Shown: in pieces, positions 1 to 6,930 of the stretch
Numbering within the stretch: position 1 is the first letter of the stretch
Layout: every line of letters begins with the position of its first letter
NCBI GenBank assembly: GCA_945877525.1
Contig: CAMDVP010000073.1
Coordinates: 1 to 11,781 of the forward strand
Source: an uncultured Clostridia bacterium
GTDB lineage: Bacteria > Bacillota > Clostridia > Christensenellales > Aristaeellaceae
Direction of reading: 5' to 3'
DNA length: 11,781 nucleotides
Translations under genes and position numbers: made by a program
Notes under the pieces: model-generated
Told to the model about the DNA's origin: nothing
The model's input: only the letters and a program-made list of their open reading frames with translations
The model's database searches: none

Positions 1-990
1 CAGGGCGGCTGGCCGGTGGGCATGTGCGACGTGGAGGAAATCCGGCACAACCCCTTCGGTGAAAACGGCGATCAGCTGGATTCCGCCTACATGGAGCGCA
101 TGGCCCGCATCATCGAGGCTGCGGACGAAACAGGCATGGTGGTGATCGTTAACATCCTTTACTGGGCGCAGGCCCGCAGGCTGAAGGGCGCAGGTGCCAT
201 CATGAACGCCGTGCGCAATACATGCCGCTGGCTGAAAGGCCGGGGCTACACCAATGTGATGATCGACGTGGCCAACGAATACGACATCCCCATGAACGCA
301 GGTCATCCCCTGATTCAGACGGATGAAGGCATCGTTTCGCTGATTACCCTGGCCCGCGAGGAAAGCGGAATGCCGGTGGGCTCCAGCGGATGCGGAGGAA
401 CACTGGAAAAGGAACCGGCCACGGCGTCCGACTTTGTGATTGTTCACGGGAACGACCTGTCCCGCAGCAAGCTGTACGATCTGTTCCGCAGGCAGAAGGA
501 AATCGCGCCCGGCAAGCCCGTGCTGTGCAACGAGGACAGCCCCTGCTGCACACGCATGGATGTGGCGGTGGAGGCCGGCGCGTCCTGGGGATATTACAAC
601 AACTATACCAAGCAGATTCCGCCCTGCTTCTGGGGCGTAACCCCCGGAGAGGATTTCTTCTTCGCAAGGCGCATGGCCCGGCTGATTGGATTGCCCGTCG
701 CGCCCCTGGCGCAGGAGGAACAGTTTGTTCTCCAGGGGCTGAAGCCCGAGGAGGGCTTCTCGGGCGGGCTGCATACCATGCGGGTGGCGTGCGAGTATCC
801 TGAGCGCGTGGACTATGTGACTTTTTACAAAAACGGTGAGAAGCTATACCGCTCCTACGACGAGCCGTATATGTGCTTTACGGAAAGCACCTGGCTGGGC
901 ACCCCCTTTCGGGTGGAAAAGGGCGATGTGTACAGGGCGGAAATCCGCCTGACGGACGGCTCGGTCATTGTCCGTCAGCAGACCATCTGA
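1..990 (+). CDS. Glycoside hydrolase-like TIM-barrel protein, copy 1 (5'-truncated by window edge)
   Basis: The reading frame is open from base 1 and ends in TGA at 988-990, giving 329 visible residues. Alignment to the complete paralogue at 7487-8740 suggests about 88 N-terminal residues lie outside the window. It resembles clan-A (GH5-like) hydrolases: a beta-strand ending in ANEYD (Glu at visible residue 93) is a plausible acid/base, and PVLCNED (Glu 178) a plausible nucleophile. Both motifs are shared with the second copy, as are HGN and ASWGYYN. The last 60 or so residues (VDYVTFYKNGEKLYRSYDEP onward) look like an Ig-like beta-sandwich of the kind often appended to glycosidases. It precedes the sugar-binding protein by 48 bp and is probably in the same operon. 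The substrate cannot be read from sequence. The fold and pair of carboxylates are moderately sure; hydrolase activity is inference. Confidence 0.72.
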   Translation, partial: QGGWPVGMCDVEEIRHNPFGENGDQLDSAYMERMARIIEAADETGMVVIVNILYWAQARRLKGAGAIMNAVRNTCRWLKGRGYTNVMIDVANEYDIPMNAGHPLIQTDEGIVSLITLAREESGMPVGSSGCGGTLEKEPATASDFVIVHGNDLSRSKLYDLFRRQKEIAPGKPVLCNEDSPCCTRMDVAVEAGASWGYYNNYTKQIPPCFWGVTPGEDFFFARRMARLIGLPVAPLAQEEQFVLQGLKPEEGFSGGLHTMRVACEYPERVDYVTFYKNGEKLYRSYDEPYMCFTESTWLGTPFRVEKGDVYRAEIRLTDGSVIVRQQTI

Positions 991-995
991 GTAAA

Positions 996-1014
996 CAACC
1001 GGCGAATCCGGTTG
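996..1014 (+). promoter_or_regulatory. Intergenic stem-loop upstream of the binding-protein gene
   Basis: A perfect 7-bp inverted repeat (CAACCGG at 996-1002, CCGGTTG at 1008-1014) encloses a 5-base loop. It begins 5 bases after the stop of the preceding gene and lies 24 bases before the next start. No U-run follows, so it is a poor intrinsic terminator. It may be an mRNA-processing or stabilising element at the 5' side of the highly expressed binding-protein message. No clear promoter can be named in this 48-bp gap. Confidence 0.45.
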
Positions 1015-1038
1015 CAATAAACAAAAGGAGGTTTCCCC

Positions 1039-2406
1039 ATGAAGAAGTTCCTATCCTTGCTGCTGGCCATGACGCTCGTGCTGTCATGCCTGTCTCTGAC
1101 AAGCGCGCTGGCCGAACCGACGAAAATTCGCATTGCATGGCTTGATCTGTCCGAAAACGACAAGATGGATCCGCTGTCCGGCATCGTGACCAAGGGTTCC
1201 GGCGAGCTGAAGGCGCTGATCGAATCCAAGCTGGACAATGTGGAGATTGAGATTGTCAACGTTCCCGGCGACGGCTGGATTCAGACCATGGAAGTGCTGT
1301 GCACCTCTGGCGAGGTTGACATGGGCTGGTACACCAACCAGGTGTTGGCGGCTGAATGGTTCCTTGATAACCGTGAGCTGATGGCCAATGATCCCGTGTT
1401 CACCGAAGAGTATTTCGAAGCAACCTTCACCCCTGTTGCCAAGCAGTACACCCGCTATCATACCTATGACTTCCCCCAGTACAAGGACGCCATCATCGGC
1501 CTGCCCTATGACATGGGAAGCTACTGGTATATGTACGACGCCGAGCTGTTTGAGCAGTGGGGCGTGGAAATGCCTGCCCAGGAAGACCTGACCTTTGAAA
1601 AGCTGCTTGAGCTGGCGCAGAAGACCACCGGCATCAACCCCGTGACCGGCCAGCAGAACTACGGCTGCTTCATCCGCCCCTACTGGTGCGAGTGGGTGGG
1701 CGTTGGCTTCGACATGTACAAGATGATCGACGACGATGAGATGGATATCACCAAGTTCGACATCGCCGCCAACGTGGATTACATCAAGGACAGCCCCGAA
1801 GTGCTCCGCTACTTCAACATCCTCAAGGGCCTGATCGAGTGCTGCCCTCCCGGTGCTGCCTCCAACTCCGGCTGGGAGAACTTCATGACCGCTGACAACA
1901 ACATTGCCATCATGCTCGACTGCTCCCATACCAACACCTACCTGAACTACCTCTATGGCGGCATGACCGAAGTGACCGACCGCTTCAAGCCCTTCCTGCC
2001 CCTGACCGGCGAGCAGGGTGTGACCGGCTTCCCCGAGGTTCATCATGTGGCTATCTGCAAGAACGTTGCTCCCGAAAAGCGGGACATTTGCTGGGAAATC
2101 AACAAGCTGATCGCTACGGATACCGATATCCTGAACTGGCTGTATCACAACCACTCCTGGACGTCTGTTCCCGGCCTGGTTGACACCACGGGCATTGAAA
2201 TCATGGACAACGAGTTTGCCGCGATGCGCTATCAGGACCGCCTGCAGCACAGCCTGATCACCGACGACTACTGGCATTGGCGCGAGCCCATCAACGCCAT
2301 GCTGTCCAGCTTCTTTGCCGGCCAGCTGACCCCCGAACAGGCCCGCGAGCAGTTCCATGCCGACGTGACCAAGTGGGTGCAGAACAAGCAGGCCCAAGCC
2401 AAGTAA
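1039..2406 (+). CDS. Extracellular solute-binding protein of a sugar ABC importer
   Basis: This 455-residue protein has a classical Sec signal: MKK, a hydrophobic stretch over residues 4-24, then an AxA site (ALA, residues 23-25) before Glu26. A Cys at residue 17 (VLSC) is only a weak lipobox because Leu occupies -2, so signal peptidase I cleavage looks more likely, but a lipoprotein is possible. Length, the aromatic-rich mature region and position directly before two permeases fit family 1 sugar-binding proteins (SBP_bac_1) of the CUT1 class. It would capture a saccharide outside the membrane and deliver it to the permeases at 2519-4340. The start is set by a strong AAAAGGAGGT (1023-1032) with good spacing. 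Stem-loops lie on both sides of the gene and may raise its message over that of the permeases. The family is confident; the ligand is unknown. Confidence 0.93.
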   Translation: MKKFLSLLLAMTLVLSCLSLTSALAEPTKIRIAWLDLSENDKMDPLSGIVTKGSGELKALIESKLDNVEIEIVNVPGDGWIQTMEVLCTSGEVDMGWYTNQVLAAEWFLDNRELMANDPVFTEEYFEATFTPVAKQYTRYHTYDFPQYKDAIIGLPYDMGSYWYMYDAELFEQWGVEMPAQEDLTFEKLLELAQKTTGINPVTGQQNYGCFIRPYWCEWVGVGFDMYKMIDDDEMDITKFDIAANVDYIKDSPEVLRYFNILKGLIECCPPGAASNSGWENFMTADNNIAIMLDCSHTNTYLNYLYGGMTEVTDRFKPFLPLTGEQGVTGFPEVHHVAICKNVAPEKRDICWEINKLIATDTDILNWLYHNHSWTSVPGLVDTTGIEIMDNEFAAMRYQDRLQHSLITDDYWHWREPINAMLSSFFAGQLTPEQAREQFHADVTKWVQNKQAQAK

Positions 2407-2424
2407 CGAAAGGTGTTTTCCTGC

Positions 2425-2452
2425 GGAGAGACCGGCGAAAGCCGGTCTCTCC
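2425..2452 (+). promoter_or_regulatory. Strong GNRA-loop hairpin between binding-protein and permease genes
   Basis: A perfect 12-bp stem (GGAGAGACCGGC at 2425-2436, its complement at 2441-2452) is closed by a GAAA tetraloop, a very stable RNA hairpin. It starts 19 bases after the stop of the binding-protein gene and 67 bases before the first permease start. No U-tract follows on the + strand. Such elements between a binding-protein gene and its permease genes are known to protect the upstream message from 3' exonucleases or to cause partial termination (the malE-malF gap is the classic case). That role here is inference; the hairpin itself is plain in the sequence. Confidence 0.8.
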
Positions 2453-2505
2453 CTCCAATGGGGAATACAGGGCTTTTGCACAGCATGAAAACAGATTGCG
2501 AATGC

Positions 2506-2513
2506 GGGAGGTG
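2506..2513 (+). promoter_or_regulatory. Ribosome binding site fixing a GTG start
   Basis: GGGAGGTG lies just upstream of GTG at 2519-2521 (about 6 bases from the core). It is the reason for choosing this non-ATG start for the first permease. The next in-frame ATG codons fall inside the first membrane region and lack such a site. Confidence 0.75.
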
Positions 2514-2518
2514 CAACC

Positions 2519-3445
2519 GTGCATAAGACCGTCAAACCACAGAAGTTCTTTCAAAAATATGGCGAATGGTATGTCATGCTGGCCATCCCGGTGCTGGGTA
2601 CCATTATCTTCAACATCTGGCCGCTCATCCTGACAATGATCGGATCGTTCCAGAATACCGCCGGCTCATTCATCGGGCTGGTGAACTACCAGATTCTCTT
2701 CTCCGACCCGCTGTGGCCGAAGGCTGTCGGCAATACCCTGTACATGGGCGTGCTGGGCGTTGGCTTCTCCATTCCGATTGCTTTCCTGATGGCATACATG
2801 CTCAACCGCGTTCCGCTTTTGAAAAACGTTTTCAAAACCATCTACCTCTTCCCGATGATCGTATCCATCGTTGCGGTTGCCATGGTTTTCAAGTTTATCT
2901 TCAACGCGGATGCCAACAGCCCGATGAACCTGCTGCTGCAGAAGATCGGCCTGGCGCCGCTGGGCTGGTTCTCCAGCACCTCCACCTCCCGGGAAACCGT
3001 CATTATCATGACGCTGTGGAAAAACGTGGGCCATTCCGCCATCCTGTTCTTCGCCGGGCTGCAGACCATGCCGACTGAGCTGCTGGAGGCCGCGGACATC
3101 GACGGCGCCAACGAATGGCACAAGCTGTGGAACATTACCGTTCCCAACATGAAGAACACCCTGATTTTCGTGTTCATCACCAATACCATCGGCGCGCTGA
3201 AGCGCTTCTCCGACGTGTATGCCATCGCCAGCGAATACGGCGAGCCGGGCGATTCGCTGATGACGATTATGGTGTATATCTACCGTAAATCCTTCTCTAC
3301 GCTGTTCTACAAGGATCTTGGCGTTGCCTCTGCCGCGTCCTTTGTGCTGTTTCTTGTCATCATCGTCATCACCATGGTGGAGATGAAGGTTACCGGCGAA
3401 ACCGAAGCCCTGATCGGCGTTTCGCGCAAAAGGAGGGACGCGTAA
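2519..3445 (+). CDS. Sugar ABC transporter permease (MalF/UgpA-like, CUT1)
   Basis: This 308-residue inner-membrane protein has six likely membrane segments, near residues 19-40, 72-95, 105-128, 161-182, 213-230 and 270-288. The binding-protein-dependent permease signature (EAA loop) is clear: EAADIDGANEW at 190-200 followed by the conserved IxxP-type end (ITVPNMKN, 206-213). This loop docks on the ATPase. It pairs with the next gene to form the transmembrane channel for the ligand of the upstream binding protein. Translation starts at GTG behind a good Shine-Dalgarno site. It ends one base before the second permease begins. No ATP-binding gene follows, as is usual for Bacillota CUT1 importers served by a shared MsmX-type ATPase encoded elsewhere. 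Confidence 0.94.
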   Translation: MHKTVKPQKFFQKYGEWYVMLAIPVLGTIIFNIWPLILTMIGSFQNTAGSFIGLVNYQILFSDPLWPKAVGNTLYMGVLGVGFSIPIAFLMAYMLNRVPLLKNVFKTIYLFPMIVSIVAVAMVFKFIFNADANSPMNLLLQKIGLAPLGWFSSTSTSRETVIIMTLWKNVGHSAILFFAGLQTMPTELLEAADIDGANEWHKLWNITVPNMKNTLIFVFITNTIGALKRFSDVYAIASEYGEPGDSLMTIMVYIYRKSFSTLFYKDLGVASAASFVLFLVIIVITMVEMKVTGETEALIGVSRKRRDA

Positions 3446-3446
3446 G

Positions 3447-4340
3447 ATGGCAAAGCGTACGCATACCTTGACGCTGACCAACGGAAAGACCATCAAGGTA
3501 CATGAGAAAATCAGATTCCGGCCTTACATGGCAGTCTTTTATGTGCTGCTGGTGATTTTTGCGGCGATTGTGATTGTACCCATCTGGTGGATGGTGGCCA
3601 ACAGCTTTGAAACCATCCGCTCCTATGCCTTCCCCAATCCGCCGAACTTCTGGCCGAAAAACTTTACCTGGAACAACTACAAGCTGGTGATGATGAACAC
3701 AAGCATCATGGCCAACCTGAAAAACTCCGCGGCCGTGACAGGCCTGGATGTGGTGCTGAACCTGTTCATCGCTTCCATTGCCGGCTTTGTATTCTCCAAG
3801 GGCCGCTTCCCGGGTAAAAAGGTGCTGCTGCTGATGATTATGTCCAGCATGATGGTACCCTTTGAAATCAAGCTGATGCCCATCTTTAACATCATCCAGG
3901 CCATGGGGCTGAACAACACCTATCTGGGCGCTTCGCTTCCGGGTTCGCTAACCGCGGCGTTCAACATCTTCATGATCAAGAAATTCTGCGACGATCTGCC
4001 CGACGCCCTGCTGGAATCCGCCGTTGTGGACGGCGCAAGCAAGTTCCGCACATTCCTGCAGATTTATCTGCCGCTGATGGGCCCCATTATCGCCACCCTG
4101 ACGGTAACCACCGTGATGGCGTCGTGGAACGACCTGCTCTGGCCGATGATTGTGCTTAGCAAAACCGAAATGCGCACGGTGCAGGTGGGCCTTTCCTCCC
4201 TGACCAACAGCACCTTCGGCCCCCATTCCGGTATGACCTGCGCCGCGTCGTGTCTGTCGATTCTTCCCCTGGCGGTCATCTTCGTCTTCATGCAGAAGTA
4301 CATTGTGCAGTCTGTGGCTGCAACGGGCATCAAGCAATAA
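3447..4340 (+). CDS. Sugar ABC transporter permease (MalG/UgpE-like, CUT1)
   Basis: This 297-residue partner of the preceding permease is of the MalG/LacG type, with a cytosolic N-terminus of about 28 residues and likely membrane segments near 29-52, 96-116, 125-147, 161-178, 213-235 and 268-286. The EAA loop reads ESAVVDGASKFRTF (190-203) ending in LPLMGP. The C-terminus (QKYIVQSVAATGIKQ) has the typical GxxK-like ending of this subfamily. An AGGAGGG site (3431-3437) inside the end of the previous gene sets the start at ATG 3447, one base past that gene's stop, so the two are almost certainly made in step. It should form the heterodimeric sugar channel; the sugar itself cannot be deduced. 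Confidence 0.94.
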   Translation: MAKRTHTLTLTNGKTIKVHEKIRFRPYMAVFYVLLVIFAAIVIVPIWWMVANSFETIRSYAFPNPPNFWPKNFTWNNYKLVMMNTSIMANLKNSAAVTGLDVVLNLFIASIAGFVFSKGRFPGKKVLLLMIMSSMMVPFEIKLMPIFNIIQAMGLNNTYLGASLPGSLTAAFNIFMIKKFCDDLPDALLESAVVDGASKFRTFLQIYLPLMGPIIATLTVTTVMASWNDLLWPMIVLSKTEMRTVQVGLSSLTNSTFGPHSGMTCAASCLSILPLAVIFVFMQKYIVQSVAATGIKQ

Positions 4341-4355
4341 CCCGCAGTGGATGAG

Positions 4356-4364
4356 AAAGGAAGG
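4356..4364 (+). promoter_or_regulatory. Ribosome binding site deciding the isomerase start
   Basis: AAAGGAAGG lies 7 bases before ATG at 4372 and selects it over the in-frame ATG at 4351 and the ATG at 4303. The latter lies inside the permease gene, and the former overlaps this site and has no good one of its own. Confidence 0.7.
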
Positions 4365-4371
4365 ATACAGA

Positions 4372-5340
4372 ATGGAGAGAAAGTATTCGATTATCACGGG
4401 ATTCATGGGAAAGGTGAAGGACCGCTTCATTGACTATCAGCCCGCCCGCTCCATGGAGGAAATGGTGGCCATGGCCGCGCAGGTCAAGGGCTGTAAAGCC
4501 CTGGAGGTTGTGTATCCCCAGAACTTCACCGACCCCGTCAAGTGCAAGGAGCTGCTGGACGCATACGGGCTGAAGGTATCCACCGTCAACCTGAATGTGA
4601 AGGGCGACGAGTGCTTCCGCTTTGGCTCGTACTCCAGCCCCTACAAGGAGTCCAGGCAGGCCGCGCTGCGGATGCTGAAGGAAGCCATGGACGCGGCGGC
4701 TATTCTGGGCTGCAACATGGTGACCACCGCCCCCCTGAACGACGGCGTTGACTATCCCTTTGAGCTGGACTATGCCCGGGCCTGGAACGACTGCCTGGAA
4801 GTGATTCATGAGGGTGCGGCTTACCGGCCCGATGTGAAGCTGTCCCTGGAATACAAGACCAGCGAGCCCCGCGTGCACTGCCTGATGAGCAATGCGGGCA
4901 AGATGGCCGCCTTCTGCGAAAAAGTGGGCCTGCCCAACGTGGGCGTGACGCTGGACTTCGGACATGCGCTGCAGTGCGGCGAGGTGCCCTCTGATTCGCT
5001 GTCCTTCCTGCACGAAATGGGGCGCCTGTTCTACATCCACATCAACGACAACTTCCGCAACTGGGACTGGGATATGGTGCCCGGCACGGTGAACCTGTGG
5101 GACTATGTGGAATTTGCCATGTACATGAAGCGCATCGGGTACGATGGGTGGATTACGGCCGACGTGTTCCCGCAGCGCCATGACCCGATCAAGATCATGA
5201 CCCAGACCTTTGAGTGGATGGACTTCATCTTTGACCTGGCGGACCGGCTGGACAGCCAGGAAATGTTCCGGATGATGCAGGAGAAGGATGGCCTGGACAT
5301 TATCGCCCATGTCCGCGATGCTATCTTCAACCGCAAGTAA
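4372..5340 (+). CDS. Sugar phosphate isomerase/epimerase-like TIM barrel
   Basis: This 322-residue cytosolic protein belongs to the xylose isomerase-like TIM-barrel family (AP_endonuc_2, PF01261). Expected metal-site positions are visible: Glu160 in SLEYK, Asp195 and His198 in TLDFGH, His223 in YIHINDN, and a fourth position at Asp264 (WITADVFP), where D-tagatose 3-epimerase-type enzymes carry Glu. The segment DWDMVPGTVNLWDY (232-245) corresponds to the usual substrate-side loop before the last barrel strand. Such enzymes convert aldoses to ketoses or epimerise ketoses at C3 with a divalent metal. Here it follows the importer by 31 bp and precedes the crotonase by 2 bp. Free sugars or phosphorylated ones are both possible substrates. 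A role resembling D-apiose isomerase or a ketose 3-epimerase is only a guess from the nearby split transketolase. Confidence 0.85.
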   Translation: MERKYSIITGFMGKVKDRFIDYQPARSMEEMVAMAAQVKGCKALEVVYPQNFTDPVKCKELLDAYGLKVSTVNLNVKGDECFRFGSYSSPYKESRQAALRMLKEAMDAAAILGCNMVTTAPLNDGVDYPFELDYARAWNDCLEVIHEGAAYRPDVKLSLEYKTSEPRVHCLMSNAGKMAAFCEKVGLPNVGVTLDFGHALQCGEVPSDSLSFLHEMGRLFYIHINDNFRNWDWDMVPGTVNLWDYVEFAMYMKRIGYDGWITADVFPQRHDPIKIMTQTFEWMDFIFDLADRLDSQEMFRMMQEKDGLDIIAHVRDAIFNRK

Positions 5341-5342
5341 GC

Positions 5343-6092
5343 ATGGAAGGCGTCAGAAGCCACCTCCGTACGGACGGCGTATTCGAGGTGGCGCTTCTGC
5401 CCAAAAATCCTGGCAATCGCTTTGACACGGCCGTGCTGGAAGAGCTTTCCGCGGCCCTTCTGGAGGCGGAGAAAAGCAAAGCGAAGGCAATCCTTTTGAC
5501 ACATGAGGGCGATGTGTTCTGTCTCGGGGGAAATTTGGGAGACGCGAGAGAACAGGATGCGGGATCAATCCGCACCTTTGCAGACAGGCTGAGCAGGGTG
5601 CTGTTTCAGGTGTTCTATGCCTCCGTGCCGGTGCTTGCGGCGGTGGAGGGAGACGTGGAGGGCGGCGGCGTCAGCCTGATCCAGGCATGCGATATGGTGG
5701 CGGCCGCGAACACTGCCCGCTTCGGCATCCCTGAAATGGAAGCAGGCATGGCCCCGGTAATTTCCATGTCCGGCGCGCGGCGCGTGATTCCTGAAAAGCG
5801 CATGCTGAAAATGGCATACCTTGCAGAGCGCATCTCGGCGCAGGAGGCGGAGGCCTGGGGGCTGATTACCCAGGCGGTGGCATGCGGAGAAGCCCGCAGC
5901 ACCTGCGAAGAATGGATTGGCCGGATGACGGCCAAAAACCCAAGCTCGGTGTCCACCATTCGCAGGCTTCGCAGAGATCTGGACGGCGGCGAATACTTCC
6001 GCCAGATCAACACGGCGGCAGACATTCTTCCCGGCAACATACTTCACCGCGATACCTACGCAATGCTGAATTGCAGGGATCAGAAAGGATAG
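5343..6092 (+). CDS. Enoyl-CoA hydratase/isomerase (crotonase) family protein
   Basis: This 249-residue protein has the crotonase fold markers: an oxyanion-hole segment FCLGGNLGD (59-67), the EGDVEGGGVSLIQACDMVAA segment (102-121), FGIPEMEAG (127-135), and the later ISAQEAEAWGLI block. The Glu of the hydratase PE motif is kept (Glu131), but the position of the second hydratase Glu, three residues after the middle Gly of GGG, is Ser111. Isomerases and other crotonases also use a single acid, so a plain hydratase is doubtful. It presumably acts on a CoA thioester. It starts 2 bases after the isomerase stop without a convincing Shine-Dalgarno site, which suggests translational coupling. It is followed after 4 bases by a BKACE gene whose product would also be a CoA thioester, so the two probably work in sequence. 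Family sure, reaction unknown. Confidence 0.88.
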   Translation: MEGVRSHLRTDGVFEVALLPKNPGNRFDTAVLEELSAALLEAEKSKAKAILLTHEGDVFCLGGNLGDAREQDAGSIRTFADRLSRVLFQVFYASVPVLAAVEGDVEGGGVSLIQACDMVAAANTARFGIPEMEAGMAPVISMSGARRVIPEKRMLKMAYLAERISAQEAEAWGLITQAVACGEARSTCEEWIGRMTAKNPSSVSTIRRLRRDLDGGEYFRQINTAADILPGNILHRDTYAMLNCRDQKG

Positions 6093-6096
6093 GCGT

Positions 6097-6930
6097 ATGG
6101 CAAGACCCGTCATTCTGGCTGTGGCGCCTGTGGCGCACGATTTGCCGAAGGGGTGCGAGTGCGGGCTGTCTGCCGAAGGCGTGGCAAGGGATGTAATCGA
6201 CTGCGCCCGGGCGGGTGCGTCCATGGTTCATCTGCACGTTCGGGACAACGAGGGCTATCTGTCCGAGGATCTGAGCGTTTATGATGAAACCATCCGCCTC
6301 ATCCGTGCGCAGAGCGATATTGTGGTGCAGGGCTCAACGGGGGGCGAATCCATGCTGACCCGCGAACAGCGGTGCGTGGCCGTGCGCCATCCGATGACGG
6401 AGGTGGCCTCGCTCAACATCGGCTCAACGAACTTTGGCGACGGCGTGTATGTGAACACCATACTGGATATCCGTTACTGGGCCGGCCAGATGCGCGATGA
6501 GCGGATTGTGCCGGAAATGGAGATATTCGACTTGTCCATGGTGGGCACCGCACGGAGATTGCTGAAGGAGGGTCTTGTCCGTGTGCCGCTGATGTCCCTG
6601 GCGCTGGGCTTTGAGAACTCGCTGGAGGCTTCCGAGCATCACATGGATGTGATGTTTGCCGAAATGCGGCGGATTCCGGGGGCCATCGTGGGCCTGTGCC
6701 AGCACGATATGCGGGACTTTACGCTTTTCCGCCATGCGCTGGAATGCGGGGCGGACATTGTGCGGGTTGGTTTTGAAGACGGCCACACGCTGGACGACGG
6801 GCGCATGGCGGCGTCCAACCTCCAGCTGGTGGAGGACGCTGTGCGGATCATTCACGGGATGGGCCTGGAGGTGGCCACGCCGGGCGAAGTGCGCAGCCTG
6901 TTAGGAATCCGCAGGGAGGTGGTGGAATGA
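6097..6930 (+). CDS. BKACE family (DUF849) beta-keto acid cleavage enzyme
   Basis: This 277-residue protein matches the 3-keto-5-aminohexanoate cleavage enzyme family (PF05853) over its whole length. Zinc ligands are visible: VHLHVRD (His45, His47) and VGFEDGH (Glu227). Other family marks are VQGSTGG (77-83), EMEIFDLS (140-147) and the C-terminal ATPGEVRSLLG. Members transfer an acyl part of a beta-keto acid to acetyl-CoA, giving acetoacetate and a new acyl-CoA; substrates vary widely (lysine intermediates, dehydrocarnitine and others). Nothing here marks the lysine fermentation pathway (no kamA, kamD/E or kdd), so this is probably not Kce proper. It sits 4 bp after the crotonase and overlaps the next gene by 4 bp (ATGA), firmly inside the sugar operon. 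Family assignment is strong; substrate unknown, perhaps a sugar-derived 3-keto acid. Confidence 0.9.
   Translation: MARPVILAVAPVAHDLPKGCECGLSAEGVARDVIDCARAGASMVHLHVRDNEGYLSEDLSVYDETIRLIRAQSDIVVQGSTGGESMLTREQRCVAVRHPMTEVASLNIGSTNFGDGVYVNTILDIRYWAGQMRDERIVPEMEIFDLSMVGTARRLLKEGLVRVPLMSLALGFENSLEASEHHMDVMFAEMRRIPGAIVGLCQHDMRDFTLFRHALECGADIVRVGFEDGHTLDDGRMAASNLQLVEDAVRIIHGMGLEVATPGEVRSLLGIRREVVE

Noticed and set aside
16..18. GTG as the start of the first gene
   Set aside because: The frame is open to base 1 and the upstream codons (QGGWP) align with the paralogue's QGGGP, so this is an internal codon of a truncated gene.
1084..2535. A 483-codon open frame on the - strand opposite the solute-binding protein
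   Set aside because: The + strand gene has a signal peptide, family features and a strong ribosome site; the antisense product is low-complexity with no recognisable motif.
4330..5310. A 326-codon open frame on the - strand opposite the isomerase
   Set aside because: The same shadow effect applies; the + strand frame carries the metal-site motifs.
6097..6930. Kce of the lysine fermentation pathway
   Set aside because: The family fits, but none of the lysine fermentation partner genes is present, and the neighbours are sugar genes.
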